The position numbers and the translations under genes are program-made. Under the pieces are notes generated by a model, which saw only the letters and a list, made by a program, of their open reading frames with translations, was not told the DNA's origin and made no database searches. From positions 1-62,570 of the forward strand of contig DASQWI010000027.1 in NCBI GenBank assembly GCA_035640355.1: a DNA stretch of 62,570 nucleotides, read 5' to 3'. Of this stretch, positions 52,072 to 61,600 are shown piece by piece. The DNA is from Actinomycetota bacterium (GTDB lineage: Bacteria; Actinomycetota; UBA4738; HRBIN12). Within the stretch, counting starts at the first letter, position 1, and each line of letters begins with the position of its first letter.

Positions 52072-52445
52072 AACGCTGTCCTCTCTTTCCAAATCGGCTT
52101 TCCTACCCTTACTCCAAGTTCCATGCGTCTCCCTTCTCTCCACTCCTTTCTGGCTCGAGCCGCCTCACCTAGGGGCGCACGCGGCACAAAGCCATCCAAG
52201 GCGGGGAATTTCGAAACCCTAATATCCCGGGCCCGTGCGGGTCAAACCTCTTCCCGCACACCGCTTTCCCCGCGCCTGTCCTCTTCGACCCCCACCTCAA
52301 TGGGGCAACCAGTACCGATAACGACTCTCCAGGGGAAAGGTTGCGCACGGAGGTACGAAAGAGGGGAAATCGAGGCTGACTGTAGGCCCTATGGGCGAGG
52401 CGATCCCCCGTGCGTGGGACTTGCCCCGTCACCTTGACCGAATCC
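52072..52445. other. 374-bp gap upstream of IPT gene 2
   Basis: No gene. It contains the half-site CCCTAA at 52217-52222, a loose TTGACC-like box on the minus strand near 52240, and the 12-mer GGGGCAACCAGT at 52302-52313. That 12-mer is also found upstream of the RTX gene at 36929-36940. No terminator for the LuxR gene at 52446 is clear. Confidence 0.5.
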
Positions 52446-53159
52446 TTATGCGCCTTCAGAGAGGTCAACCGCGACGAGACCCGACCGGGCCGCCTCGATC
52501 ACCGCACTAACCCGACTGTTGACGCCGAGCTTCCCGTAGATGCGACCGAGGTGCGTCGTGACGGTCCTCTCGCGAACGCCGAGGTGGCGTGCGATCTCGC
52601 GCGAGGTCAAACCACGTGCAGCGGCCCTCAACACCTCTTGTTCGCGCGTCGTCAGCCGATGCGCGATCTGTCGCCTGCTGTCGATGCCGTCGGCGATGGG
52701 CGCCATTCGGTCAACAGGCGTGCCGGCCATAACCACCTCGCCCTGAGCTGCCCGCTGGATCGCCTGGAGGAACTCGGCCGGATCGACATTCTTGTCCAGG
52801 TACCCATCGGCTCCCATGAACATCGCCCGGGAGATCGTCGCGGCATCCGCCCCCGCCCCCGATACCAGGATCGTGGCCTTTGGATAGCTCTCACGGAGCG
52901 TCCCGATCAACCACAGGGAGTCGCGCTCGCCGGGAAGTCCAAGGCCCACCAGGAGGACTGGCCGACTGCGCCGGACCCGTCGCATGGCTTCGAGACAGTC
53001 GTCGGCCGAGCCCGCTTCGGCAAGGACCTCCATCTCCTGCCGGTCGCCGATGAGCTTGCCCAGGCCGGAGCGCACGACGGCGAGCGGCTCCACGACGACC
53101 ACACCCAGTCGCGGTCGCACGCGCTCCGCGCTCAACTTTCGTCCCGTCCCCTTCGCCAT
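52446..53159 (-). CDS. LuxR/NarL-type regulator with degenerate receiver
   Basis: 237 residues. The receiver-like part (about 16-135) begins RLGVVVVEPLAVVRSGLGKL. Where the phospho-Asp should be the sequence is VLLVGLGLPG, with Gly in its place; of the acidic pocket only one Glu remains; the switch Lys is present (YLDKNV). The C-terminal LuxR helix-turn-helix is normal: LTTREQEVLRAAARGLTSRE and VTTHLGRIYGKLGVNSR. Probably acts without phosphorylation, perhaps as partner of the two neighbouring regulators. Confidence 0.85.
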   Translation of the reverse strand: MAKGTGRKLSAERVRPRLGVVVVEPLAVVRSGLGKLIGDRQEMEVLAEAGSADDCLEAMRRVRRSRPVLLVGLGLPGERDSLWLIGTLRESYPKATILVSGAGADAATISRAMFMGADGYLDKNVDPAEFLQAIQRAAQGEVVMAGTPVDRMAPIADGIDSRRQIAHRLTTREQEVLRAAARGLTSREIARHLGVRERTVTTHLGRIYGKLGVNSRVSAVIEAARSGLVAVDLSEGA

Positions 53160-53221
53160 TCCCCGGATGTATCGGCGGCTTCTTCGACCACTTGCGCCGT
53201 CGATGCGCCGACCCGCGAGGT

Positions 53222-53917
53222 TTAGCGCGTGCGGCCGAACTCGATGAGGCCGAGCGACGCGCCCTGGGCCATCGCCTGCACACGCGTCTTGACCCCGAGC
53301 TTGCGATACAGCTTGGTGACGTGCGACTCGACGGTGCGATGGGAGATCCCAAGGCTCGTCCCCACCTGCCGCAGCGTGAGCCCGTCGGCCAGCAGCTGCA
53401 GGATCGTGATCTCGCGCCGAGTGAGCGTCGGTGAAACGGCTCGTGCCGCACGTGCCAACCGGCCGAGCTCCTGAACGGCGGCCCGCTCGTGCTCGGGTGG
53501 GAAGACGGGTTCGCCGCGGGCGACGACAAGCATGGCCGACGCCACGTCGTCGATCGCGGCGCTCTTCGCCAGGAACCCGTGGACACCGCTCCGCATGGCC
53601 GCGAGGACGGTCTCACCGTCCTCTCGGGCCGTGAATATCAAGACGCGAGCCGGGCTCCGGGATTCGCGCAGGCGGGCTGCCACTTCGAGCCCGCCCATCC
53701 TCGGCAGGGTCAAGTCCAGCACCACGAGATCGGGAGCGACGCGCTCGCAGAGGGCGAGCCCCTCTTCGCCGTCCTGCGCCTCGCCCACGACCTCGAGCCC
53801 TGCCGTTGCGGCGCAAGCGATCGAGACGACCTGTCGGAGGACGACGTCGTCGTCGATGATCACGACGCGAAACGACGGCGATCGGCGATCCGGCGACGTC
53901 CGAGATCCCTGAGCCAT
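53222..53917 (-). CDS. LuxR/NarL-type response regulator (intact receiver)
   Basis: 231 residues. Receiver FRVVIIDDDVVLRQVVSIAC, phospho-Asp in LVVLDLTLPRMGG, Thr in LIFTARE and Lys in GFLAKSAA are all in place. LuxR-type helix-turn-helix: LTRREITILQLLADGLTLRQ, then HRTVESHVTKLYRKLGVKTR. Middle gene of three regulators on one strand, 62 bp before the next. No histidine kinase with a complete catalytic set is nearby. Confidence 0.9.
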   Translation of the reverse strand: MAQGSRTSPDRRSPSFRVVIIDDDVVLRQVVSIACAATAGLEVVGEAQDGEEGLALCERVAPDLVVLDLTLPRMGGLEVAARLRESRSPARVLIFTAREDGETVLAAMRSGVHGFLAKSAAIDDVASAMLVVARGEPVFPPEHERAAVQELGRLARAARAVSPTLTRREITILQLLADGLTLRQVGTSLGISHRTVESHVTKLYRKLGVKTRVQAMAQGASLGLIEFGRTR

Positions 53918-53937
53918 ACCGGTTCCCAGGTGACCCC

Positions 53938-54642
53938 TCAGCCTCCCCGGAGCTCCGCTCGAGCCGCTCCAACTGGGCCGGGCGGGATCGGTGCGAGCCC
54001 TTCGCGCCAGGCCAGCGTGACGGCCTCCACTTTCGAGTGAACGCCGAGCTTGGCCAGAATGTGCTTCACGTGGCTCTGGACCGTGAGTGGGCTGATCCCA
54101 AGCACCTCGGCGGTCTCCCCTGTTCCGCGACCAGCCGCGAGCTCGCGGAGGATGTCCATCTCGCGGGCCGTGAGGCGCTCGAGCGCGCGCTCCTGCACCT
54201 GCGACCGAGTTCGGGTCCGATGGAGCTCGTTCAGCACGTGGACGAGGTCCGCCTCCGGCATCACCACCTCGCCGCCGACGGCGTACCCGATGACCTCGGC
54301 GAGCCGCTCGATCCCGTTTGACTTCTGGGCGTACCCCGACGCACCGGCGGTCAGCGCCTCCACGATCAGCTCAGTGGCTTCGTTCGCGGTCAGGGCGATC
54401 ACCTTCGCCTCCGGGCATTCCGAGCGCAGACGCCGGATCGCGTCGACGCCTGCTCGACCAAGGGAATCGAGATCCACCAGCACGACATCGATACGATTCG
54501 TCGTACAGAGGCTGATCGCAGCCTCGACGTCGGCCGCCGAGCCGACCACGGAAAGGTCGAACCGGCCGTTCACGTGACGCGCTAGGCCCGGAGCAATCGT
54601 GTCGCCGTCGCCGACCACGAGAACGCGAACGCCGGCATCCAT
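53938..54642 (-). CDS. LuxR/NarL-type response regulator (first of three)
   Basis: 234 residues from ATG 54642; the frame is also open to ATG 54717. Receiver VRVLVVGDGDTIAPGLARHV with a single usable acid pair, phospho-Asp in VVLVDLDSLGRAG, Thr/Ala in VIALTANEA, and Lys in YAQKSNG. LuxR helix-turn-helix LTAREMDILRELAAGRGTGE and TVQSHVKHILAKLGVHSKVE. It leads the regulator trio and ends 21 bp before the next gene. Confidence 0.87.
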   Translation of the reverse strand: MDAGVRVLVVGDGDTIAPGLARHVNGRFDLSVVGSAADVEAAISLCTTNRIDVVLVDLDSLGRAGVDAIRRLRSECPEAKVIALTANEATELIVEALTAGASGYAQKSNGIERLAEVIGYAVGGEVVMPEADLVHVLNELHRTRTRSQVQERALERLTAREMDILRELAAGRGTGETAEVLGISPLTVQSHVKHILAKLGVHSKVEAVTLAWREGLAPIPPGPVGAARAELRGG

Positions 54643-54814
54643 GGTGCCGAAAGCATCGGCATCGTGCTTCGATCGCCTGAGCCGCGCAGTGCGTTCTCGG
54701 ATCGATGCGGTCAGCATCTAGCCATCGGTCGACGGCCGTCTCTGGCTCCGCTCCCCCGCGACGCCTACGCAGCAACGCGGCGCCGCATTCCGACAGACCG
54801 ACGCTGATTGAGGA

Positions 54815-56233
54815 TTACGACCGTTCGGTTGCGAAGCTCGAGGGCGTGGTGAGCCGCTCCGTGGGCGGGAACTCCCTCCCTCCGAGCCATCCCCCGATCG
54901 CACCGCCGAGGACGCCCCAGAGGAGCGCGAGCAGTCCCGCGATCAAAACGCCCGGCCCGATCAGAACCGATGAGTTACCTGGGATGCCGCCGGTGGCAGA
55001 CGAAAGCGATACCGAAACCGATGCCAGCCAGGAGGCAACCGACACGAGCACCGCGAAGACCACGCCGGACGCGGCCCCGATCGCGATGGACTCGGACCTG
55101 AGACGGGCGCGCTTCCTGACGCCGTACCGCCCTCCGAGCACGACCGAAAGCGCGGGAACGAGGAGGAATAGGAAGTAGCCGGTTGGCGCCGTCGCGAAGT
55201 CGGTCCGTACCGTCAGCGCGTCGCCATTCGAGCCGTCGGTACTTACGGAAACCGACGTAGGGAACTTCGAGTAGCAGAGGAAGGTCGCGGAGACGCCTCC
55301 TCCCGACAGACCGTCGCAGCCGCCCATCGCCGGGACCAACACCCACATGGATTGGTTCGGGAGCAGGAGCGCATGATGCGCAACGATCACGGCGGTCTGG
55401 TCGGCAGGCGGTCCGGAGATCGCTGCGAAGTAGGCCCTGCCGGCGCTGGGGCGGACCGCCGCCAGCACGACCAAACCGACGAACGACAGCACCAGGCCGA
55501 GAACGAACATGCGCAGACCGCCGGCGATGGCCCCCGCCGCCCTCCGCCCCCAGGGCTCATGCGAGATGAGCTCGAAACGCCCCGAGCGCAGGCCGCCGGC
55601 AGCGCCTGCCGCCGCCCCGAGCAGCAGTGGCAGTACGAGCCAGGAAAGGCTCCACGAGTCCATCTGAAGGCTGCCCGCCACCAGGGAGTTCTGCGGGATG
55701 GGGACGTCGACGGTCAGTAGCCCGGACACCACGAACGGAGGGATGGCGTATCCGACCGCCACCTTCATCCCGTGGAAGACGCGGGCCACCCCGGTGCCTC
55801 CCGCCCGATCCGCGACGGCACGGCCCCCTCTGTAGAGGATCGCGATCGCGAGGAAGGTGGCCAGCATCATCGCGAGCCCGACCCCGCCGGTGAGTCCCGC
55901 TGCACCGGACGGGCCCCCGGGCGCACCTTCAACCGGGAAGTTCAAGCCGGTCGTGATGGCAACGTTCACGGCTGCATGGTGGAACCACCCGAAGTAGAGC
56001 CATCCCAGTTTGGGGACCGATACCTGCTGCTGCTGCTCGACGGCGCTCACTGCGAACGCCGCGGCCTGGCCCACCGCCGCGATCGCCACAAAGGCCAGCC
56101 CGCCACGGATCAGCCCCCCGATCCACCCTCGGACAAGGATCTCGCTCAGTGGGGACCGCCGGGCCGCCTGTGCTGCTCCGGAGCCGGCGCGCGTCTCCGA
56201 CGGGACCTCGTTCACCGCAGTTGCCTCCACCAT
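54815..56233 (-). CDS. Polytopic membrane protein of unknown function
   Basis: 472 residues, about nine hydrophobic helices (e.g. GGLAFVAIAAVGQAAAFAVS, LAMMLATFLAIAILYRGG, FVLGLVLSFVGLVVLAAV, and a C-terminal GVLIAGLLALLWGVLGGAIG). Two outer loops: one Pro/Gly-rich (about 95-110), and one of about 70 residues (about 275-345) with two cysteines in MGGCDGLSGGGVSATFLCYS that may pair. No family recognised. It reads toward the three regulators and may be in their operon. Divergent from the 104-residue gene. Confidence 0.7.
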   Translation of the reverse strand: MVEATAVNEVPSETRAGSGAAQAARRSPLSEILVRGWIGGLIRGGLAFVAIAAVGQAAAFAVSAVEQQQQVSVPKLGWLYFGWFHHAAVNVAITTGLNFPVEGAPGGPSGAAGLTGGVGLAMMLATFLAIAILYRGGRAVADRAGGTGVARVFHGMKVAVGYAIPPFVVSGLLTVDVPIPQNSLVAGSLQMDSWSLSWLVLPLLLGAAAGAAGGLRSGRFELISHEPWGRRAAGAIAGGLRMFVLGLVLSFVGLVVLAAVRPSAGRAYFAAISGPPADQTAVIVAHHALLLPNQSMWVLVPAMGGCDGLSGGGVSATFLCYSKFPTSVSVSTDGSNGDALTVRTDFATAPTGYFLFLLVPALSVVLGGRYGVRKRARLRSESIAIGAASGVVFAVLVSVASWLASVSVSLSSATGGIPGNSSVLIGPGVLIAGLLALLWGVLGGAIGGWLGGREFPPTERLTTPSSFATERS

Positions 56234-56322
56234 CTCGACGACATCGGATCAGGTCGGACGGACATCGCGCCGAGACTAATGAAACACGGCAGAGGAGCGA
56301 AGGGAAGGAAGAGAGGTCCCCT

Positions 56323-56637
56323 GTGAGCCTGCGTTTGGACATCGCCACGATCGCCAGGATCGAAGCCGATCGGATCTACGCATTGATACTCCCGGAGGCG
56401 GAGGACGGCGGCACGGTAACTGTGCCCGTCCCATTCCTGGAGAAGGTGCTGACGACCGGAGAGCAGCTGGTGGGGTACGCGCCGACGTATGTGAGGAGAG
56501 CGTTGGATCGGCTGCAGGCGACGGCGAAGATCGTCGGCCGTTTCAGAAAAAAGGCCGTCATCGAGAAGCAGAGTCTCGCAAACGTCGCAGCCGCGTTCCG
56601 TATCGCCGCGGATTCGGCAGAGGGACGGCGCTCGTGA
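56323..56637 (+). CDS. Conserved-looking small protein, unknown function
   Basis: 104 residues. GTG 56323 has AGAGAGG about 6 nt upstream and starts SLRLDIATIARIEADRIYAL. The middle TVTVPVPFLEKVLTTGEQLV is beta-like, and the C-terminal half is basic and helical (GRFRKKAVIEKQSLANVAAA). No domain recognised. The open frame upstream is a shadow of the divergent membrane gene. Confidence 0.55.
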   Translation: MSLRLDIATIARIEADRIYALILPEAEDGGTVTVPVPFLEKVLTTGEQLVGYAPTYVRRALDRLQATAKIVGRFRKKAVIEKQSLANVAAAFRIAADSAEGRRS

Positions 56638-56752
56638 TCTCGGGCCGTTGTCACCTCGGCGGGAACTCAACACTCGTCTGACCGGTCCGTTGTCGGCCAA
56701 CCGGGCGACTGAAGCCGACGGGCCGACCGATACATCTAGACCGATAAATGGT

Positions 56753-56760
56753 CCTTAGGG
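56753..56760. promoter_or_regulatory. CCTTAGGG half-site before the membrane pair
   Basis: CCTTAGGG, 64 bp before ATG 56825. It is itself palindromic in its core and matches half of the inverted repeat upstream of the bactofilin. Confidence 0.4.
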
Positions 56761-56824
56761 CGGATACGCGCGCCTCGTCGCGGCGCCGATATCGACCCTC
56801 GAACCAATCAATTTGGGGGGAACG

Positions 56825-57505
56825 ATGTTCGGACACGTTGCCGGGCGCCCGCGACGGTGGCCATGGGTGGTCCTGTCCTTCCTGTTTGCGATGGCGTTTG
56901 CTTCGTCGTTCGCCGTCATGGAAGTCACGTCAGAGGTGCAGATCGACGCCGACGTGTTGAACATCATCCGGATCGGAACGGCGGTTGGATTGGGACTGTC
57001 CTTGTTGCTTCTCCTCTTTACGTTCAAACGCGGCCGCCGCGCGAAGGGCGAGACGGCGGGCAACGATGGGACGGAAGAGCGACCGCCCGCAGAGAAGCAC
57101 GTTCAGACCTATGAAGAGGTCTTCGGCGTTCAGCACGATCTCGACGAGGGAGGTCTTCCTCACGCGCCCGAGGGCGAGGAATCGCTGAGCGAGGAATGGC
57201 AGAAGGCCGAAGAGGTGATGGTTGATGGCGACGGGCTACCATCGGAGCAGCAGGAGCCGGCGGAGGTGCCCGCTTCCACTTCCGAAGACGATCTCCAGCC
57301 CGTCCAAGCTGATGTCGACGGATCGGTCGAGAAACCCCAGTCGGATGATCAGGTCGAGTCCGGGGACGCCGACGTCGACTCCGATCAGCACCTCCGCAAG
57401 ATCCGGGAGGAGTTCAAGGCCAGGGTCGAGGAGGCCGCGCTCCGGGTCAAGCAGCGGGAGGGCGACCCTCACGAGGCCGCATCCGCACCGAATCCCGAGC
57501 GATGA
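56825..57505 (+). CDS. Two-pass membrane protein with TYEEVFG motif
   Basis: 226 residues. Helix 1 (about 13-33, WVVLSFLFAMAFASSFAVME), a short outer loop, helix 2 (about 47-66, IIRIGTAVGLGLSLLLLLF), then a long acidic cytoplasmic tail. The motif QTYEEVFGVQHDLDE is at 94-108; the C terminus has a helix HLRKIREEFKARVEEAALRV. The next gene has both motifs. ATG 56825 has GGGGGGA upstream. No known family. Its stop overlaps the next start as ATGA. Confidence 0.75.
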   Translation: MFGHVAGRPRRWPWVVLSFLFAMAFASSFAVMEVTSEVQIDADVLNIIRIGTAVGLGLSLLLLLFTFKRGRRAKGETAGNDGTEERPPAEKHVQTYEEVFGVQHDLDEGGLPHAPEGEESLSEEWQKAEEVMVDGDGLPSEQQEPAEVPASTSEDDLQPVQADVDGSVEKPQSDDQVESGDADVDSDQHLRKIREEFKARVEEAALRVKQREGDPHEAASAPNPER

Positions 57506-58683
57506 TTGGGGTGTCTGCGGGCCGCGGGCGACGGGTCGTTTGGGCGATCCTGTCGGTTTTGTTCGTCGTCGGCTTTGGCGTCTCCACGTTCGTGGTGGGC
57601 TCCGAGCGGAACGCGGCCCTCGACGATGTAGCCAAGCGTGCGCGCAACGAGGCGCAGTTCGTGAAAGACACCCTGACCGGCAGGCAGTTCACCAAACCGG
57701 TCACCGGTTCGAGCTACGACGACGTCGCAAACAAGATCTATAGGTCGATCTCAGAGGGATCCATCGCCGGCGTGACCGTTTGGTCCTCACACGGCCGTGT
57801 CGTCTTTTCGTTGAACGAGTCGCGGGTGGGGAACGCGCCGTCGGAGATGCGGTCGCTCATTACGAGGACTGCAGTGGGATCGGGATCGACGCGGGTCGTC
57901 GACGACACTGTGCAGACGTTCACCCGCATCTCGAAGACGCCCGACGGTCCGGTCGCGATCGTGCAGGTCGATCAACCGGCCGCTTCGGTTGAGGCCCGGA
58001 TCGACGACCTCTGGAGCACGCTCCGGATGGGATCCGTCTTCGGACTGGCGGTTTCGCTGCTGCTCCTCGGCCTGACGTTCGTTTCGTCGAGGAGACGGGC
58101 ACGCGCGCCAGAGGACGATGTTCGGCCCCCGGAAGACGCTGGCGCGGAAGTGAAGGCCGCGCGGCAACCGGCGGCCACAACGCCTACCGAGCAACGCCAA
58201 CCCACCTATGAAGAGATCTTCGGTGCACAACACCATCCCGACGAGGCGCTTGCTCCTGCCGAGCTCGATGGCGGTCCCGCGCACCAGGAGTCGACGCCGG
58301 AACCCCGCGAAGTGGTCCACGAGGGTTCCCTCGACGGCAATCTCGAGCCCCGATCTCAGGAGTCGATGCAGGAGCCGCGCGAAAAGGCTCCTGTAATGGC
58401 CCCCGCCGGCGATCACCAATCACCGCCGGTGCCAAAACCGCGTGAAGAGGTTCAGGACGTCGCCCTCGACGCCGATGTCGAGCACAGGTCGCAGAAGTCG
58501 GTGCCGGTGCCGGAGCCGCGGGAAGACGCGCTCGACCCTGCGCTCGAGAGCGACCCTCGGATCCAAGCGATACAGCAGCGGCGCGAGGCGTTCAAGGCCA
58601 AGGCACAGCAGGCAAAGCTCCGCCTCGAGCAGGTGGAGAACGAGTTCTACGAGGCTTCGTCGGGTCGGAAATCTGAGGGATAA
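57502..58683 (+). CDS. Sensor-like membrane protein with outer domain and TYEEIFG motif
   Basis: 393 residues. Helix 1 (about 12-33), an outer domain of about 140 residues (34-174) with a Cache/PAS-like alternation (SIAGVTVWSSHGRVVFSLNE, FTRISKTPDGPVAIVQVDQP), helix 2 (about 176-197), then a cytoplasmic tail. The motif PTYEEIFGAQHHPDEA is at 234-249. Two Pro/Glu-rich repeats follow (EPREVVHEGSLDGNLEPRSQ and KPREEVQDVALDADVEHRSQ) and a final helix AIQQRREAFKAKAQQAKLRL. There is no kinase, HAMP or cyclase domain. Translationally coupled to the preceding paralogue. Confidence 0.8.
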   Translation: MIGVSAGRGRRVVWAILSVLFVVGFGVSTFVVGSERNAALDDVAKRARNEAQFVKDTLTGRQFTKPVTGSSYDDVANKIYRSISEGSIAGVTVWSSHGRVVFSLNESRVGNAPSEMRSLITRTAVGSGSTRVVDDTVQTFTRISKTPDGPVAIVQVDQPAASVEARIDDLWSTLRMGSVFGLAVSLLLLGLTFVSSRRRARAPEDDVRPPEDAGAEVKAARQPAATTPTEQRQPTYEEIFGAQHHPDEALAPAELDGGPAHQESTPEPREVVHEGSLDGNLEPRSQESMQEPREKAPVMAPAGDHQSPPVPKPREEVQDVALDADVEHRSQKSVPVPEPREDALDPALESDPRIQAIQQRREAFKAKAQQAKLRLEQVENEFYEASSGRKSEG

Positions 58684-58698
58684 GCGAGGGGACGGACC

Positions 58699-61600
58699 AT
58701 GGGCGACATGACTGAGATCGAGACCGGCGAAGAAACGACCGCTCCCCCCATGCCCGTCGGAGCCGCGGTGTCACAAGCGGGCGAAGAGCTGAAGCGGGCT
58801 GCCGAGCGGCTCCTGGCGAGAGAGGAAGGACAGGCCAAGCAGGCCGAGGCTCGAGCTCGGGAGGCGGCGGAGCGGGCCAGCCGTGCCGAGCGCCGCGCTC
58901 AGACAGCGGAGGAACAGCTCAGGGAAGCGGCCACGCTGATCCAGGCCGCCGAGTCCGAATCCACGGCAGCTGCGGAACGGGCCAGGATGGCGGAGCTCCG
59001 CGCGCAGACCGCGGAGGAACAGGCCCGGGAGGCAGTCGACCGTCTCGAGGCAGCGCAGGAGGAGAGCAACCAGCGGGCTGAGGAGCTCAGCAGACAGGCC
59101 GAGCAGCGGGCCATGGAACAGGTGCGCGAGGCGGAGGTCCGGGCGGAGAGCGGCGAGGAACGGGCGAGGCAAGCCGAGCTTCGCGCGGAGGAATTGGACG
59201 AGCAGATCTTGCAGGCCAGCCAGCTCATCCAGGTCGCCGAGGCCCAGGCCACCAGCGCCGACGAGCGCGCCAGAGCTGCCGAGGAGCAGATAGAAGGGCT
59301 CACTCACCGCGTCCGGGTCGCCGAACAGGAATCCCAGCAGATCGGCGATCGCATCCGGGCCTCCGACGAACGGGCCCGGGAAGCGGACGAGCGGGCCAGG
59401 GCCGCCGAGGAGCAGATCGAACGGTCCACCCAGCGCGCCCAGGTTGCCGAGCAAGAAGCCCTGCAGATCCGCGAGCTCATCCAGGCCGCCGATGAGCAGG
59501 CCAGGATGGCCGACGAGCGGGCCAGGGCCGCAGAGGAGCAGGTCGCTGGACTCTCCGATCGCCTTCGTGCTGCGGAGGAAGACGCCAATAGTTGGCAGGA
59601 GCGACTGAGTCAGGCGGAGCGCCGGGCGCAGGAGGCGGAGGAGCAAGCGCTACAGGCCACCGAGCTCATCCAGGCCGCCGAGGATCAGGCCAGGAGGGCC
59701 GACGGGCGGGCACAAGCCACCGAGGAGCAGATCGCCGAGCTCACCGAACGGACCCAGGCCGCCGAGGACGACGCGAACAGAGCGCAGGAGCGACTGAGTC
59801 AGGCGGAGCTCCGAGCGCAGGAGGCAGAGGAACAAGCTCGTCAATCCGCCGAGCTCATCCAGGCCGCTGAGGAACAGGCCAGAAAGGCAGACGGACGGGC
59901 CCGCGCCACCGAGGAGCAGATCGCTGAGCTCACGGAGCGCCTCCGGGCGACCGAGGAAGAGGTCACGCAGCTCACTCAGGCCGCCGACGAGCAGGTGGTG
60001 CAGGCCAACGAGCTCATCCAGGCCGCCGAGGACCAGACGAGGCAGGCCGACGAACAGGCTCAGGCTGCTCAGGCGCAGATCGGAAAGCTCACGAATCGGC
60101 TACGTGGCGCCGAGGAAGAGATGGCTCTGGTCACGCAGCAGCTCAGAGCGAGTGAGGAGCAGGTCGCCCAGCTCACCCAGGCCGCCGAGGAGCAGGCCGC
60201 GAACACGGACCAACTCGTCAAGGCCGCTGAGGAGCAGGCCAGGAAGGCCGACAAGCGAACCAGGGCGTCCGAGGAGAAGATCGCGGAGCTCACCGGGCAG
60301 CTCCAGGCCGCACAGGCGGATGTCGCACAGCTGACTCAGGCCGCCGACGAACAGGTCGTGCAGGCCAACGAGCTCATCCAGGCGGCCGAGGACCAGGCGA
60401 GGCAGGCCGACGAGCAGGCCCAGGCCGCGCAGGAGCAGATCGGCAAGCTCTCCAATCGACTGCGGGGCGCCGAGCAAGAAATGGCTCTGGTCACCCAGCA
60501 GCTCAGGGCCGCTGAAGAAAATTCAGCTCAGCTCTCGGATCGGCTCCAGGCTGCGGAGGGAGAGGTCGCACAGCTCACCAGGGCCGCCGACGAGCAAGTC
60601 GTGCAGTCCAACGAGCTCATCCAGGTCGCCGAGGACCAGGCCAGGGAGGCCGACGAGCGGGCCCAGGCCGCCGAGAGGAAGATCGGAGAACTGACCAAGC
60701 TCGTCCAGGCCGCCGAGGAGCAAGCCGAGCAGGCAAACCAGCTCATCCAGGTCGCCGAGGACCAGGCCAGGGAGGCCGACGAGCGCGCCCAGGCCGCAGA
60801 GGTCCAGATCGGAGAGCTCACGGAGCGGCTCAGCAAGGCGGAGGAAAGCGCCTCACAGCTCACCCAGCTCGTCGAGGCCGCCAACGAGCAGTCGGTGCAG
60901 GCCAACCAGCTCATCCAGGTCGCCGAGGACCAGGCCAAGAAGGCCGACGAGCGGACCCAGGCCGCCCAGGAGGAGATCGGACAGCTCACCGAGCGTCTCC
61001 GCGTCGCGGAGGAAGGTGCCTCCGAGGTCACAGAGCGGCTCCGGGTGTCGGAGGAACAGGCCGCCCAACTCGCCCACGCGGTCGATGAGCAGGCCCTGCA
61101 GGCCAACCAGATCATCCAGGCCGCCGAGGACCAGACCAGGAGGGCCGACGAGCGGGCCACGGCCGCCGAGGATCGCGCCCACGCCGCCGAGGAGCAGATC
61201 GGCCAGCTCACCGAGCGGCTTCGGGTCGAGACGGAGAAGGGCGTTCTGCTCAGCCAGACGCTGGACGCCAAGGAGGAGGCCGCGAGGGAACAGGCTACGC
61301 AGCTGCTCGCCGCCGAGACCGCGACCAAACAGATCGAGGTCCGCGCGCAGGCCGCCGAGGAGCAGGTCGAACAGCTCACACCGCGCCTCCAGGCCGCCGA
61401 GGAGCAGGCCAGCACCGCCGCCGCCCGCCTTCTGACGGCGCAGGCGGAGGCTCAGCAGGCCGAACTTCGGATGCGAGCGGCGGAAGAGAAGGCCGAGGAC
61501 GCCGTCAGGCGTATGAGGGCCGCGGAGGATGAGGCCCACCAGGCCACGGCGTCGGCGCTGGTCGCCGAGACCAAGGTCAAGCAGGCCGAGGTGCGGTCGC

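Noticed and set aside
59200-61150. CRISPR-like or non-coding tandem repeat
   Set aside because: The repeats are in frame, of irregular spacing and encode a heptad-patterned coiled coil.
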